Assembly (NCBI GenBank): GCA_002897675.1
Contig: BDSU01000011.1
Span: forward strand, 160,302-224,301
Origin: a bacterium BMS3Abin02
GTDB taxonomy: Bacteria; Actinomycetota; Acidimicrobiia; Spongiisociales; UBA4744
Reading direction: 5' to 3'
Length of the DNA: 64,000 nt
Numbering within the stretch: the stretch's first letter is position 1; each line of letters begins with the position of its first letter. This document shows positions 19,991 to 29,025 of the stretch, piece after piece. The notes under the pieces were generated by a model that saw only the letters and a program-made list of their open reading frames with translations, ran no database searches and was not told the origin of the DNA. The position numbers were made by a program, and so were the translations under genes.

Positions 19991-20638
19991 ATGGCCGACG
20001 ATCGCGACGACGCCTACTCGCGTGTGGCGCGCCGGTACGACCGCTTCATCGGACCGCTCGTGCGCCGGCTGCGCGGCATCGGCCTCGAGCTGTACCCACC
20101 TCGACCGGGGACGGCCGTCCTCGACGTCGGCTGCGGCACAGGGGCGCAGCTCGCCGCATACCAGCAGGCAGGCTGTCATGTGTCGTGTGTCGATCCTTCC
20201 TCGGCCATGCTGAGCGTTGCCCGGCGACGGCTCGGCGACGAAGCGGACATCCAGGAAGGAGACGCCACCGCGCTTCCCTACGAGGACGGGACGTTCGACC
20301 TCGCCACGATCTCGTTCGTGCTGCACGAGCTGCCTTCCGTGGACCGTGCGGCAATCATGGGGGAGATGCGAAGGGTCCTCAAGCCCGAAGGGCGTATCCT
20401 GGTCGTCGACTTCTTGCCGGGCCCCTACCGAGGGCTCAAGGCGCTCCTCGTGCGGTTCGGGATCGTCGCCATCGAGTTCGCTGCCGGACGTGACCACTGG
20501 CGCAACCATCGGGACTTCCTCGCTCGCGGGGCCCTGGCGGCGCTGGCCGACGCGCAGCACCTCTCGGTTCGCGAGCAGCGGGTCGCCGGTGGGGGAACCA
20601 TCGGCGTGTCTCTGCTGGCTGCCCGCCGGGTCTCCTAG
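19991..20638 (+). CDS. class I SAM-dependent methyltransferase
   Basis: 215 aa, UbiE/Methyltransf_11 type. Motif I is VLDVGCGTGAQLAAY near residue 42; VDPSSAML and GDATALPYEDGTFDLATI follow, then a VLKPEGRILVVDF motif. The N-terminus (DDAYSRVARRYDRFIGPLVR) resembles small-molecule methyltransferases. ATG 19991 follows AGGAGG that overlaps the tRNA 3' end. No operon partner names the substrate. Its stop overlaps that of the convergent PEBP gene by 4 nt. Confidence 0.86.
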   Translation: MADDRDDAYSRVARRYDRFIGPLVRRLRGIGLELYPPRPGTAVLDVGCGTGAQLAAYQQAGCHVSCVDPSSAMLSVARRRLGDEADIQEGDATALPYEDGTFDLATISFVLHELPSVDRAAIMGEMRRVLKPEGRILVVDFLPGPYRGLKALLVRFGIVAIEFAAGRDHWRNHRDFLARGALAALADAQHLSVREQRVAGGGTIGVSLLAARRVS

Positions 20639-21255
20639 CGCAGTCGGGGATTCAGCGAGTACGTGCCGGTCGTCGAGGCACTTGCCAGGACGTGCCCGTC
20701 GATCGCCTCGCGCACGTCCGCTCCGGAGAACGCGCCGTCGACGGCCAGGTGGTGGACGTCGAGCGCATACACGGTGAAGATGTAATGGTGCACGAGTGAG
20801 TCGTTCCACGGGGGGCACGGCCCGTCGTAGCCGTAGTAGTCCCCGGCCATGTTCTCGTCGCCGGCGAACCAGTTCGTGTAGTCGTTGATGCCGTGGCGAC
20901 CGAACGGCGCCGTCTCCTCCTTGCCGCGAGGAACGACACCATCGGAGCAGGAGCCCTCGGCAATCCCATCCATGGTCGGGTCGATGTCGACGAGGACCCA
21001 GTGGAAGAAGTTGGTGCGCGGAAGGTCCGGTGGCACCTCACGGCCCTCCTTGTTGACGTCGTCGGGCTTGGTCGGGACGACGGGGTCGTGGCAGATCAAC
21101 GCCAGCGACTGCGTTCCCTCCGGAAGATCCGTCCAGGTCAGCGCCGGATTCCGGTTCGGTCCGAATGTCGCGTGCGTGTCGGGATCCGGCACGCAGAAGG
21201 CAAGATCGCCGGGGATCGGATGACCGTCTTTGAAATTCGAACTACTCAATCGCAT
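20635..21255 (-). CDS. PEBP/YbhB-YbcL family protein
   Basis: A 206-aa phosphatidylethanolamine-binding-protein fold. Visible motifs: NPALTWTDLPEGTQSLALICHDP, the HWVLVDIDP block and GYDGPCPPWNDSLVHHYIF, which forms the anion-binding pocket with the central His. ATG 21255 follows GGAGGTGAT, an unusually complete match to the anti-Shine-Dalgarno sequence. Bacterial PEBP proteins have no settled function. It has an insertion (about residues 64-80 and 95-125) relative to the short bacterial forms. Confidence 0.85.
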   Translation of the reverse strand: MRLSSSNFKDGHPIPGDLAFCVPDPDTHATFGPNRNPALTWTDLPEGTQSLALICHDPVVPTKPDDVNKEGREVPPDLPRTNFFHWVLVDIDPTMDGIAEGSCSDGVVPRGKEETAPFGRHGINDYTNWFAGDENMAGDYYGYDGPCPPWNDSLVHHYIFTVYALDVHHLAVDGAFSGADVREAIDGHVLASASTTGTYSLNPRLR

Positions 21256-21303
21256 GAGATCACCTCCATGTCGGAGGCTAGCGCCGTCACCCTCAACGAG
21301 CCT

Positions 21304-21368
21304 GATCCTGCGAACCCAGGGCTCAGGGGTGCGCTGAGCGCAACTGCGAGCCCTGGGTTCGCAGGATC
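21304..21368. repeat. palindromic intergenic element, copy B (21-bp arms)
   Basis: Perfect 21-bp arms (21304-21324 and 21348-21368) around a 23-nt loop with an inner GCGC/GCGC stem. The core 21308-21364 has the same length and arm sequence as copy A, except for one T-A pair changed to A-T. It overlaps the 3' end of the P-type ATPase gene and supplies its last ~15 codons. The partner PEBP start lies 49 bp away. Confidence 0.82.
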
Positions 21369-24031
21369 TTGATGGCTTCGACGACGAGGAAGATCGGGAT
21401 CGCGACGGCGAGCATGAGCAGCCAGTCCTCCCAGCGAAGCGGAACGGTGTGGAGCACCTTCTGCAGGAACGGAACGTAGACGGCCGCCACCTGTGAGCCG
21501 ACGGTGATCACCCAGGCGCCGAGCACCCACGGGTTCGTCCAGAAGCCGATCCTGTGCAGGGGTCGGCGCAGCGACCGGAAGTTGAAGACGTTCATCTTCT
21601 CCAGCAGGATGATGCCGGTGAACGCCACCGTCTGGGCGGTGGCGATCGCCTCGGGGCTGCGCCCCAGCGTCGCGAGATAGTGGTGGAAGAGCCATAGGGT
21701 CCCGACGCCGATGTAGCCCCCGAGTCCGAGGAGAAGCGCGGCGCCGGTCTTGTTCAGGATCGGTTCTCTGGCTCCTCTCGGTGGCTGTTCCATGAGATCT
21801 TTCGATCCCGGTTCGAGACCGAGGGCGACGGCGGTCATGCCGTCGGTAACGAGGTTCATCCACAGGATCTGGACGGGGAGCAGGATGAGCGGTCCCTTCA
21901 GCAGGATGTTGACGAAGACGGCGACGACCTCTCCGGTGTTCGAGGAAAGGAGGTATCGAACGAACTTCTGGATGTTGTCGTACTGGCGACGCCCCTCTTC
22001 CACAGCCCCGACGATCGAAGCGAAGTTGTCGTCGGTCAGCACCATGTCGGACGCGGCTTTGGCCACGTCGGTGCCGCGCAGGCCCATCGCGATGCCGATG
22101 TCGGCCTTCTTCAGGGCGGGGGCGTCGTTCACGCCGTCGCCCGTCATCGCCACGATGTTTCCCTGGGCCTGGAGGTGGGCGACGATCCGCAGCTTGTGTT
22201 CGGGGGTCGTCCGGGCGAACAGGATGTCGTGCGTGAGGAGCTCGTCGAGAGCCCCGTCGTCCATCGTGTCGAGTTCGCCACCGGTCACGGCGCGTTCGAC
22301 GTGCATGCCGACGTTTCGGCCGATCGCGATCGCCGTCTCCGGTGCGTCGCCGGTGATCATGATCGGGCGGACTCCCGCCTCACGCGCCAATGCAATGGCG
22401 GCGGGCACCTCGGGCCGAGGCGGATCGATGATCCCGACGACACCGAGCAACGTCAGGTCGCTCTCGATCTTGTCCTCGTCCAGTTCGATGTTGGTCGGCA
22501 ACACCCTGCGTGCGAGAGCGAGGGTGCGCAGACCCTGTCCGGCGAGGGACCGGTATGCATCTTCGAAGGTGGTTCGATCGTCATCGGTGAGGTTCCGCTC
22601 AGTCGTGCCTTCGAGGATCCGGGTGGCGCGCGAGAGGATCACCTCGGGGGCACCTTTTGTGAAGGCGATGAGCCCTTCAGGCCGGCGTGCCACGACCGTC
22701 ATGCGCTTGCGGGCCGAGTTGAACGAGAACTCGGTGACACCCGCGTCGCCGTCGTCCGAAGCCTGCCAGGCCTTGTATGCGGCAACGACGAGGGCCGCCT
22801 CGGTCGGTTCACCGACCTGTCGCCACCCGGTTTCGGTCTTGGTGACTCGGGCGTGGTTGCAGAGCAGGCCGGTTTCGAGGAGGGCGAGCAGGTCCGGTCT
22901 GGTCCGGTGGTCGAGCTTCTGCCCGTCGACCGTGAAGTGCCCTTTCGGGTCGTAGCCGACGCCGGTGACCTGCACGGGACCTGCCGGCATCCAGATCCGT
23001 GTCACCGTCATCTCGTTCTTGGTCAGGGTTCCGGTCTTGTCCGTACAGATCACCGTCGCCGACCCGAGCGCCTCGGCGGCCTGAAGGCGGCGAAGGAGGG
23101 CATGACGTCTGACCATCGCCCTGATCCCGAGTGCGAGGGTGATCGTAACGACTGCGGGGAGACCTTCGGGCACGACGGCGACGGCGAGGGATACACCGGT
23201 GAGGAACATCTCGAGGAGGGGTTTGCCCAGCAAGACGCCCACGAGGGCGACGGCGGCGGAGATGGCGATCGAGATGACACCGAGCTGTTTGCCGAGCACC
23301 GCCAGCTTACGTTGCAGCGGTGTCGGTTCCTGGCCGAGGCTCTGGGTGAGCTCCGCGATCTTGCCGAATACCGTGGCCATGCCGGTGGCGACGACGACGC
23401 CGAGCGCCCTGCCGTTCGTCACATTGGTGCCCATCCACACCATGGGGGTGCGCTCCGCAAGCTGTGTGTCGCCTGGCACGGGGCCCGTGTCCTTGTGCAC
23501 GGACCCCGACTCGCCGGTGAGTGCCGACTCGTCGACCTTGAGGTTGAGGCTTTCGACCAGGCGGAGGTCGGCGGGGACCTGGTCGCCGATCTCGAGCGTG
23601 ACGAGATCGCCCGGGACGAGATCGATCCTGTCGATCTCCATCGGTTGTCCGGCCCTGGTCACGCTGCAGGTCGGTGAGAGCATGCTGCGAAGCGCTTCGA
23701 GCGCCTGTTCGGCCTTCCACTCCTGAACGAACCCGAGCGCGCCGTTGAGCACAACGATGACAAGGATCGTGACGGCGTCCGCGATTTCGCCGACCGCGAA
23801 GGAGACCGCGGCGGCGATGAGGAGGATGATGATGAGCACATCGGTGAACTGGCGTGCAAGCACCTGATATCGGCGTGCGGCGGGGACTTCTCGGATGCGG
23901 TTCGCCCCGTGCTGCTCGAGGCGGGCGCCCGCCTCGGCATGGCCGAGGCCATCTCGCTCGTTGGTGTCGAGCCGGGCAACGGCCTCCGTGACAGAGATGG
24001 CGTGCCAGTCGGCCGTTGTCCTTGCGTCCAT
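21323..24031 (-). CDS. P2-type cation-transporting ATPase (Ca2+-ATPase-like)
   Basis: 902 aa, about ten membrane helices. The N-terminal cation-ATPase domain (WHAISVTEAVARLDT) is followed by the TGES actuator loop, PEGLPAVVTITLALG in M4, phosphorylation site ICTDKTGTLTKNE near residue 335, KGAPEVIL, and TGDGVNDAPALKKADIGIAMG. M6 PVQILWMNLVTDGMTAVALGLEP resembles P2A pumps, so Ca2+ or a similar cation is likely exported. ATG 24031 is chosen because upstream codons lack homology. The last ~15 residues are encoded inside palindrome copy B, so the C-terminus may have been altered by it. Divergent from the next membrane protein. Confidence 0.93.
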   Translation of the reverse strand: MDARTTADWHAISVTEAVARLDTNERDGLGHAEAGARLEQHGANRIREVPAARRYQVLARQFTDVLIIILLIAAAVSFAVGEIADAVTILVIVVLNGALGFVQEWKAEQALEALRSMLSPTCSVTRAGQPMEIDRIDLVPGDLVTLEIGDQVPADLRLVESLNLKVDESALTGESGSVHKDTGPVPGDTQLAERTPMVWMGTNVTNGRALGVVVATGMATVFGKIAELTQSLGQEPTPLQRKLAVLGKQLGVISIAISAAVALVGVLLGKPLLEMFLTGVSLAVAVVPEGLPAVVTITLALGIRAMVRRHALLRRLQAAEALGSATVICTDKTGTLTKNEMTVTRIWMPAGPVQVTGVGYDPKGHFTVDGQKLDHRTRPDLLALLETGLLCNHARVTKTETGWRQVGEPTEAALVVAAYKAWQASDDGDAGVTEFSFNSARKRMTVVARRPEGLIAFTKGAPEVILSRATRILEGTTERNLTDDDRTTFEDAYRSLAGQGLRTLALARRVLPTNIELDEDKIESDLTLLGVVGIIDPPRPEVPAAIALAREAGVRPIMITGDAPETAIAIGRNVGMHVERAVTGGELDTMDDGALDELLTHDILFARTTPEHKLRIVAHLQAQGNIVAMTGDGVNDAPALKKADIGIAMGLRGTDVAKAASDMVLTDDNFASIVGAVEEGRRQYDNIQKFVRYLLSSNTGEVVAVFVNILLKGPLILLPVQILWMNLVTDGMTAVALGLEPGSKDLMEQPPRGAREPILNKTGAALLLGLGGYIGVGTLWLFHHYLATLGRSPEAIATAQTVAFTGIILLEKMNVFNFRSLRRPLHRIGFWTNPWVLGAWVITVGSQVAAVYVPFLQKVLHTVPLRWEDWLLMLAVAIPIFLVVEAIKILRTQGSQLRSAHP

Positions 24032-24178
24032 GCGGTGCCGCAGGTTAGTGGTTGTCGACGGCAGCTCGGTGAGGGCCAGATTCCCGCAGCACAGGACGAT
24101 GGGCCGCTTGACGTGCACACGACGGGCGTTGTGGGCCGAGGGCGACTCGGGGGCTCGAGTACCGTAGAGTCTCCTCTC

Positions 24179-25093
24179 GTGAACGCTGCCCGTCTCCTCA
24201 GAAGAACAGTGGCAATCGGGGCGCTCGGCGCCATCTCGGTCGTGTACTCGGAGGCGCTCTTCTGGGCGCGATGGAGACCCGACGACAGTGTGGGCGGGTA
24301 TCTGGTCACGTGGGCCGCCTACAGCCTGGTCGCGTACCTCACGCTGACGGCGATCGAACACTTCGGCGTTCGCGGTGTGCTCGGCATTGCTCTCGCCGGA
24401 GCGGTCTTTGGCTGGCTCGTCGAGGGAGCCGTGGCGGTGACTCTCTACGAAGACCTTCCGTGGAGCATCTCGTGGACCCCGCTCGCGTGGCATGGACTGT
24501 TCACCGTTGTCTTCGGTTGGTTCCTCGTTCCTCGAGCACTTGCCGCTTGGCCGCTGCGGCGGCTGGTCCGGTGGTCCGTTCTGGTCGGGGCGGTATGGGG
24601 TATCTGGGCGATCACCTGGAGAGCGCAAGACGGCTCTTGGACGCCGATCTCGTCGTTTGGCTTCTTTGCGTTCGGCGCGGCCGCGGTGCTTGTCCTGGGG
24701 TATGTCCTGTGGCAGCGGGTGTACGTGCCGGTGCGTCCTCAACGCTGGCTGGTTCTTGCCGCGACAACTCTGCTCGCCCTGGCCGCAGCGATCCAGGTGG
24801 GAGCGATCGTCGTGGTGCTGCCCGTGCTGGTCGGTGTGGTGGTCGTCGTCATGAAGACCGGGCAGGGGAAGTTCGACGGATCCGAGCTCGTACCTGAGGA
24901 GCCCATCCGGCCGTCCGCGTTGACGGCGCCGCCGATCGCCGCAGCGACGGCACTGGTCGTCTACGCGGCGCTGCAGTCCGCGAACGTCGTCTCCAACACC
25001 GCTGCGGTGTTCTACCTGCTCACCATGCCGGGGGGCTTCGTCGTTCTGATCGCGGCCATATCACGGGTACTCAAAGGGATGAAGGTGCCCTGA
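24179..25093 (+). CDS. polytopic membrane protein of unknown function
   Basis: 304 aa from GTG 24179, with about nine hydrophobic segments spread over the whole length and few charged loops; Trp-rich segments (WGIWAITWRAQDGSW) lie between them. I do not recognise the family. A TAGAGT hexamer 8 bp before the GTG and no ribosome-binding site suggest a leaderless transcript. It is divergent from the cation ATPase (147 bp apart), so shared control is possible. The protein ends 51 bp before the next gene. Confidence 0.72.
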   Translation: MNAARLLRRTVAIGALGAISVVYSEALFWARWRPDDSVGGYLVTWAAYSLVAYLTLTAIEHFGVRGVLGIALAGAVFGWLVEGAVAVTLYEDLPWSISWTPLAWHGLFTVVFGWFLVPRALAAWPLRRLVRWSVLVGAVWGIWAITWRAQDGSWTPISSFGFFAFGAAAVLVLGYVLWQRVYVPVRPQRWLVLAATTLLALAAAIQVGAIVVVLPVLVGVVVVVMKTGQGKFDGSELVPEEPIRPSALTAPPIAAATALVVYAALQSANVVSNTAAVFYLLTMPGGFVVLIAAISRVLKGMKVP

Positions 25094-25144
25094 GCGTTCT
25101 CTGCCTGGACGCTCATGTGGCGCCTATCATCTGCGAGGATTCAG

Positions 25145-26686
25145 ATGTCCGATCACACACAAGGAATCAAGAAGGACGTCGCAGAGGTCAAGTTCCTCGT
25201 TCACGACCTTCGCGTCGAACGGTTCATCGACGAGGTCATCCACTTCCACGTCGGACTGGACACCGATCTGGAGTTGTACGGGATCAAGGACCTCGACCTG
25301 CCGACAGGCAAGGACCTCCTCGCCCTCCGAGCGAGAGCCGCCAAGCTGCGTACCGCCTACAACGAATACGGCGACGCGGTGCGGGGCTTTGCGGATCCGT
25401 CGGTGGTGCTTGCGGTCGGCAACGAGTACATCCGCTCGATCCACAGTCTCTGCGAACTGATCCTGCATCCTCTCTGGAGCCACATCGAAGAGGCGATGGC
25501 TCTCCTTCCCGGCGAATCCAGGACCGTGCGGTCGCGAAGCCACTACCGAAACACGATCCGTTGGCTGTGCGGTGTGTATTACCGGATCGAGCACTTCTGG
25601 GCGGAGCTGAGGGATGAAGATGTCAGCGAGGTCTTCGACGTGGCGGGGGACATCGAGGACTACGTGCGCAACGTGGTCTACGGGTATGTGACCGAAAAGA
25701 GCTCTGCGCGTGTCGAATTGGAGGTCGGGAGCCTCGACCCTGCCGTCGTGAGCGGCAACCGGTTCAGATTCCGGCGCATGTACTTCAACCTCATCATGAA
25801 CGCCGTCGATGCGATGGCGGACAAGAAGCTCGGGCTGATTCGCATCGACGAGCGGACCGATGGCGACGAGATCGTGCTGACCGTTCGCGACGACGGATCA
25901 GGCATGACCCCTGACAAGGTTCGTCAGCTCCTCACCGATCGCGAGACCCTCGACGGTGAGTTGCACTCGCTCGGATTCGTGTTCGTTCGCCAGACGGTTG
26001 CCGACTTCGGCGGACGCGTGTCCATCGACAGTGAACTCGGAGAGGGCACGACGGTCACGGTTCGGCTCCCATACATGAAGGGAGCGGCGATTCCTCCCCG
26101 CAGAGGATCCTTCTGCAAGGAGTACGACATCGCGTCGGTCGAAGAGGAGCGGGCGGCGACACATCCTTCCGTGAAGCCGGTTCCGGTCGGCCGGGACACC
26201 GAAGGGACGTGCGGATACGAGATCTATTCCGACTACAAGCAGTCGGACTCGGAGTTCCCCGGATGCATCTTTGCGATCGCCATCGCCGAGGACGGGCGTC
26301 TCGAGCTGTTTTCACACAAGCCTTATGAACGGTTCTGGAACATCGGACACGAGGATCTGCTGCCGATGTTCTATGAGGCCACGGTGCGCGGGCGTCTCGA
26401 GGACGACGACGATCACAATCCGGTTGTGATCCTCAAAGGGCCCCAGAGCATCACGGAGTACTTCGATCTCAAGGAGATCCCCGCGGATGACCGAGGCGCC
26501 GAAGAGTTCACGCGGATGGTGCACGATGAGCTGATCCGAATTGCTCGCCGGTTGATCGGCACCGGTCTTCCGGCGGCACTCGAAGTGCAGGTGGCCGGCC
26601 TCTCGAAGTTCTTTCCGGAAGTCACCGAGCCCGAACCATTCCCCCTGGCAACACTGGCCGGCCGGCGGCTGACGACCGAAGGCTGA
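25145..26686 (+). CDS. GHKL (histidine-kinase-type) ATPase protein, atypical
   Basis: 513 aa. The middle carries a histidine-kinase ATPase domain: N-box NLIMNAVDAM near residue 215, DDGSGM near 250, then LGFVFVRQTVADFGGRVSI and GEGTTVTVRLP. The N-terminal ~200 residues are helical and lack an obvious HisKA H-box; the nearest candidate is FLVHDLR near residue 18. A ~200-residue C-terminal region after the ATPase core matches nothing I know. No membrane helix, PAS domain or neighbouring response regulator. ATG 25145 follows GCGAGGA; an ATG at 25115 is the alternative. Confidence 0.75.
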   Translation: MSDHTQGIKKDVAEVKFLVHDLRVERFIDEVIHFHVGLDTDLELYGIKDLDLPTGKDLLALRARAAKLRTAYNEYGDAVRGFADPSVVLAVGNEYIRSIHSLCELILHPLWSHIEEAMALLPGESRTVRSRSHYRNTIRWLCGVYYRIEHFWAELRDEDVSEVFDVAGDIEDYVRNVVYGYVTEKSSARVELEVGSLDPAVVSGNRFRFRRMYFNLIMNAVDAMADKKLGLIRIDERTDGDEIVLTVRDDGSGMTPDKVRQLLTDRETLDGELHSLGFVFVRQTVADFGGRVSIDSELGEGTTVTVRLPYMKGAAIPPRRGSFCKEYDIASVEEERAATHPSVKPVPVGRDTEGTCGYEIYSDYKQSDSEFPGCIFAIAIAEDGRLELFSHKPYERFWNIGHEDLLPMFYEATVRGRLEDDDDHNPVVILKGPQSITEYFDLKEIPADDRGAEEFTRMVHDELIRIARRLIGTGLPAALEVQVAGLSKFFPEVTEPEPFPLATLAGRRLTTEG

Positions 26687-26750
26687 GCCACCTCTTCTCT
26701 TCCCCCCTGCGAGGGGAAGGATGAGGTGGACTCGTTCTTCTCTTTCCTTC

Positions 26751-26863
26751 CCCCTCAGGGGGAAGTGCCGAGTCTTCGAGGCGATGGGGGTGTACCGGGA
26801 CCGGCGCAGCCGGAGCCAGACCCCTCAGGGGGAAGTGCCGAGTCTTCGAGGCGATGGGGGTGT
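26751..26863. repeat. 43-bp perfect direct repeat
   Basis: 26751-26793 is repeated exactly at 26821-26863 (period 70). Each copy starts CCCCTCAGGGGGAAG, a small hairpin related to the CTTCCCC/GGGGAAG stem of the adjacent 58-bp array. It lies between the convergent GHKL gene and the acetoacetyl-CoA synthetase gene. Confidence 0.82.
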
Positions 26864-26877
26864 GTGAAGAGTCTCTA

Positions 26878-27083
26878 CCCCATCGGCCTCGGCCAAAGCT
26901 CCGAGGCCACTTCCCCTGCGAGGGGAAGGAAAGAGCCCCATCGACCTCGGCCAAGACCCGGAGGCCACTTCCCCTGCGAGGGGAAGGAAAGAGCCCCATC
27001 GGCCTCGGCCAAGACCCGGAGGCCACTTCCCCTGCGAGGGGAAGGAAAGAGCCCCATCGGCCTCGGCCAAAGCTCCGAGGCCG
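26878..27083. repeat. tandem array of 58-bp units with two hairpins each
   Basis: Units begin with CCCCATCG at 26936, 26994 and 27052, with a first unit from about 26878; the last copy is truncated at about 27083. Each unit holds GGCCTCGG...CCGAGGCC (or a shortened version) and CTTCCCC-TGCGA-GGGGAAG. The spacing is constant, and copies differ by only a few bases. It fills the gap between two convergent genes. A related single copy in the opposite orientation lies at 34051-34112. No unique spacers, so not CRISPR. Confidence 0.85.
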
Positions 27084-27100
27084 CTGGGGGAGCGGCCTGC

Positions 27101-29014
27101 TCAGAGCAGATGCTCGTATTGCTCCAACGATTCGGGATTGACGAGAGCGTCCTTGTTGGTGACCGGCTGTCGCGCGAGTGCGCTGCGGACGGCCTTCTCG
27201 ACCTTCTTGCCGCTGATCGTGTAAGGGATCGCGTCCACGGCGAAGATGTACCTGGGGACGTGGCGCGGGGAGGTCTCGGAGCGGATCCTGTCCCTGATGG
27301 CGCGTTCCAGCACGTCGTCGAGGGTCACACCGTCCGCGAGTTTGACGCAGAGGACCACCTCGACGTTGTCGGAGGTCTGATGGCCGACCACGATCGAGTC
27401 ATCGATCTCCGGCATGGGTTCGACCGCCCGGTAGATCTCGGCCGTTCCGATTCGCACGCCGGAAGGGTTGAGGGTCGTGTCCGACCGACCGTAGATGATC
27501 ACGCCGCCCTGTGGGCGAATCTCGATGAAATCGCCATGCGTCCAGACCCCCGGATACTTCTCGAAGTATGCGGAGCGGTAGCGTTTCCCGTCGGGATCTT
27601 TCCAGAACGACACGGGCATCGACGGAAACGGTCGGGTGCACACGAGCTCGCCCTTGCGGCCGATGTGGGGTTTCCCCTCCTCGTCCCAGGACTCCACGGC
27701 CATCCCGAGCGCGCGGGCCTGGAGCTGACCGCGTCGCACCGGCAGGATCGGCACTCCGAGGGCGAAACACCCGATGATGTCGGTTCCTCCGGAGATCGAG
27801 GCGAGCTGAACGTCGTCTTTCACGTTGGCGTACACCCAGTCGAACTGGTCCGGATTCAGCGGCATGCCGGTCGAGCCGAGCCATCGCACGGCGGACAGAT
27901 CGGCGACCTGGGCCGGCACGACGCCGGCATTGGCGTTCGCCGAAAGGAACTTCGGGCTCGTGCCGAAATGTGTGATCCGGATCTCCGCGGCGAGCTTCCA
28001 GAGGACCTCGAGATCGGGGTGGGCCGGGCTGCCGTCGTAGACGACGATCGACGCTTGGGAAGCGAGCGCCGTCACGAGCCAGTTCCACATCATCCATCCG
28101 CAGGTGCTGAACCAGAACACCACGTCGTCCTTGCGCACATCCGAGTGCAGCTGATGCTCGGACAGGTGCTTGAGCAGGGTGCCGCCGGCTCCGTGGACGA
28201 TGCTCTTGGGAGGTCCGGTCGTGCCCGACGAATACATGATGAGCAGCGGATGGTCGAAGGGGAGCTGAGCAAAGCGCGGTTCCGTTGCGTTCCCGGATTC
28301 GAGTTCCGACCACGTCATCGTCGGTACGCTCTCGGCGGTCCATGGTTCGCCTACGAAATCGATGATGACGAGCCGTTCCAGGTCGGGAAGCTGCGCAGTC
28401 ACCGCCCGTACCGTGTCGGCGAGCAGATGGGTCTTGCCGTTGTATCGGTAGCCGTCGGCGGTGATGAGCACCTTGGGTTCGATCTGTCCGAACCGGTCGA
28501 TGACGCCGAGCGGACCGAAGTCGGGGGAGCACGACGACCAGATCGCTCCGATCGCCGCCGTGGCCAGCATCCCGACCACCGCGAACACAGAGTTGGGGAT
28601 GAGCGCGGCAACGCGATCTCCCGGTTTCACACCGAGCGCTTCGAGGCCGGCCTGCACACGGGCGACTCGACGTGCGAGGGCCGCCCACGTGATTCGTTCG
28701 AGCGTGCGGCCTTCGCCCGTCGCGTAGATGGCGATGCCGCCGTCGCGCCGGCGCAACAGGTTTTCTGCGTAGTTGAGTCTCGCACCGGGAAACCATTCCG
28801 TCCCCGGCATCGCCTCGTGCCCGATCGGTCGAGACGGCGGGACCGAAGCGACGACATCGGCGAACTCCCACAGCGCCTGCCAGAAATCGCCCCTGTTCGT
28901 GATGGACCATTCCCACAGTTCGTCGTAGCTGGAGGGACGGCCGGGAAGCCATTGCATGAATTCGTGCAGGCGGGTTGCCTCAGGATGCGATGGTTGCCAG
29001 ATCACTTCGTCCAT
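27101..29014 (-). CDS. acetoacetate-CoA ligase (acetoacetyl-CoA synthetase)
   Basis: 637 aa, the usual length of this ANL-family enzyme, which activates acetoacetate with ATP and CoA. Core motifs: MYSSGTTGPPKSIVHG (A3), WFSTCGWMMWNWLVT, SGGTDIIGCF, HGDFIEI and GRSDTTLNPSGVRIG, then IPYTISGKKVEKAV with the C-terminal catalytic Lys. The CGWMMWN and NPSGVRIGTAEIY blocks are specific to acetoacetyl-CoA synthetases. ATG 29014 lies 11 nt after the mannosylglycerate-synthase-like gene, so the two may be co-transcribed. Confidence 0.93.
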   Translation of the reverse strand: MDEVIWQPSHPEATRLHEFMQWLPGRPSSYDELWEWSITNRGDFWQALWEFADVVASVPPSRPIGHEAMPGTEWFPGARLNYAENLLRRRDGGIAIYATGEGRTLERITWAALARRVARVQAGLEALGVKPGDRVAALIPNSVFAVVGMLATAAIGAIWSSCSPDFGPLGVIDRFGQIEPKVLITADGYRYNGKTHLLADTVRAVTAQLPDLERLVIIDFVGEPWTAESVPTMTWSELESGNATEPRFAQLPFDHPLLIMYSSGTTGPPKSIVHGAGGTLLKHLSEHQLHSDVRKDDVVFWFSTCGWMMWNWLVTALASQASIVVYDGSPAHPDLEVLWKLAAEIRITHFGTSPKFLSANANAGVVPAQVADLSAVRWLGSTGMPLNPDQFDWVYANVKDDVQLASISGGTDIIGCFALGVPILPVRRGQLQARALGMAVESWDEEGKPHIGRKGELVCTRPFPSMPVSFWKDPDGKRYRSAYFEKYPGVWTHGDFIEIRPQGGVIIYGRSDTTLNPSGVRIGTAEIYRAVEPMPEIDDSIVVGHQTSDNVEVVLCVKLADGVTLDDVLERAIRDRIRSETSPRHVPRYIFAVDAIPYTISGKKVEKAVRSALARQPVTNKDALVNPESLEQYEHLL

Positions 29015-29025
29015 GGCGCGGGATG

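Noticed and set aside
22175..23677. 500-codon plus-strand ORF within the P-type ATPase gene
   Set aside because: No conserved domain; the minus-strand ATPase has every catalytic motif in this region.
26878..27083. CRISPR array
   Set aside because: Repeats are directly adjacent with a constant 58-bp period and no unique spacers. There are no cas genes in the window.
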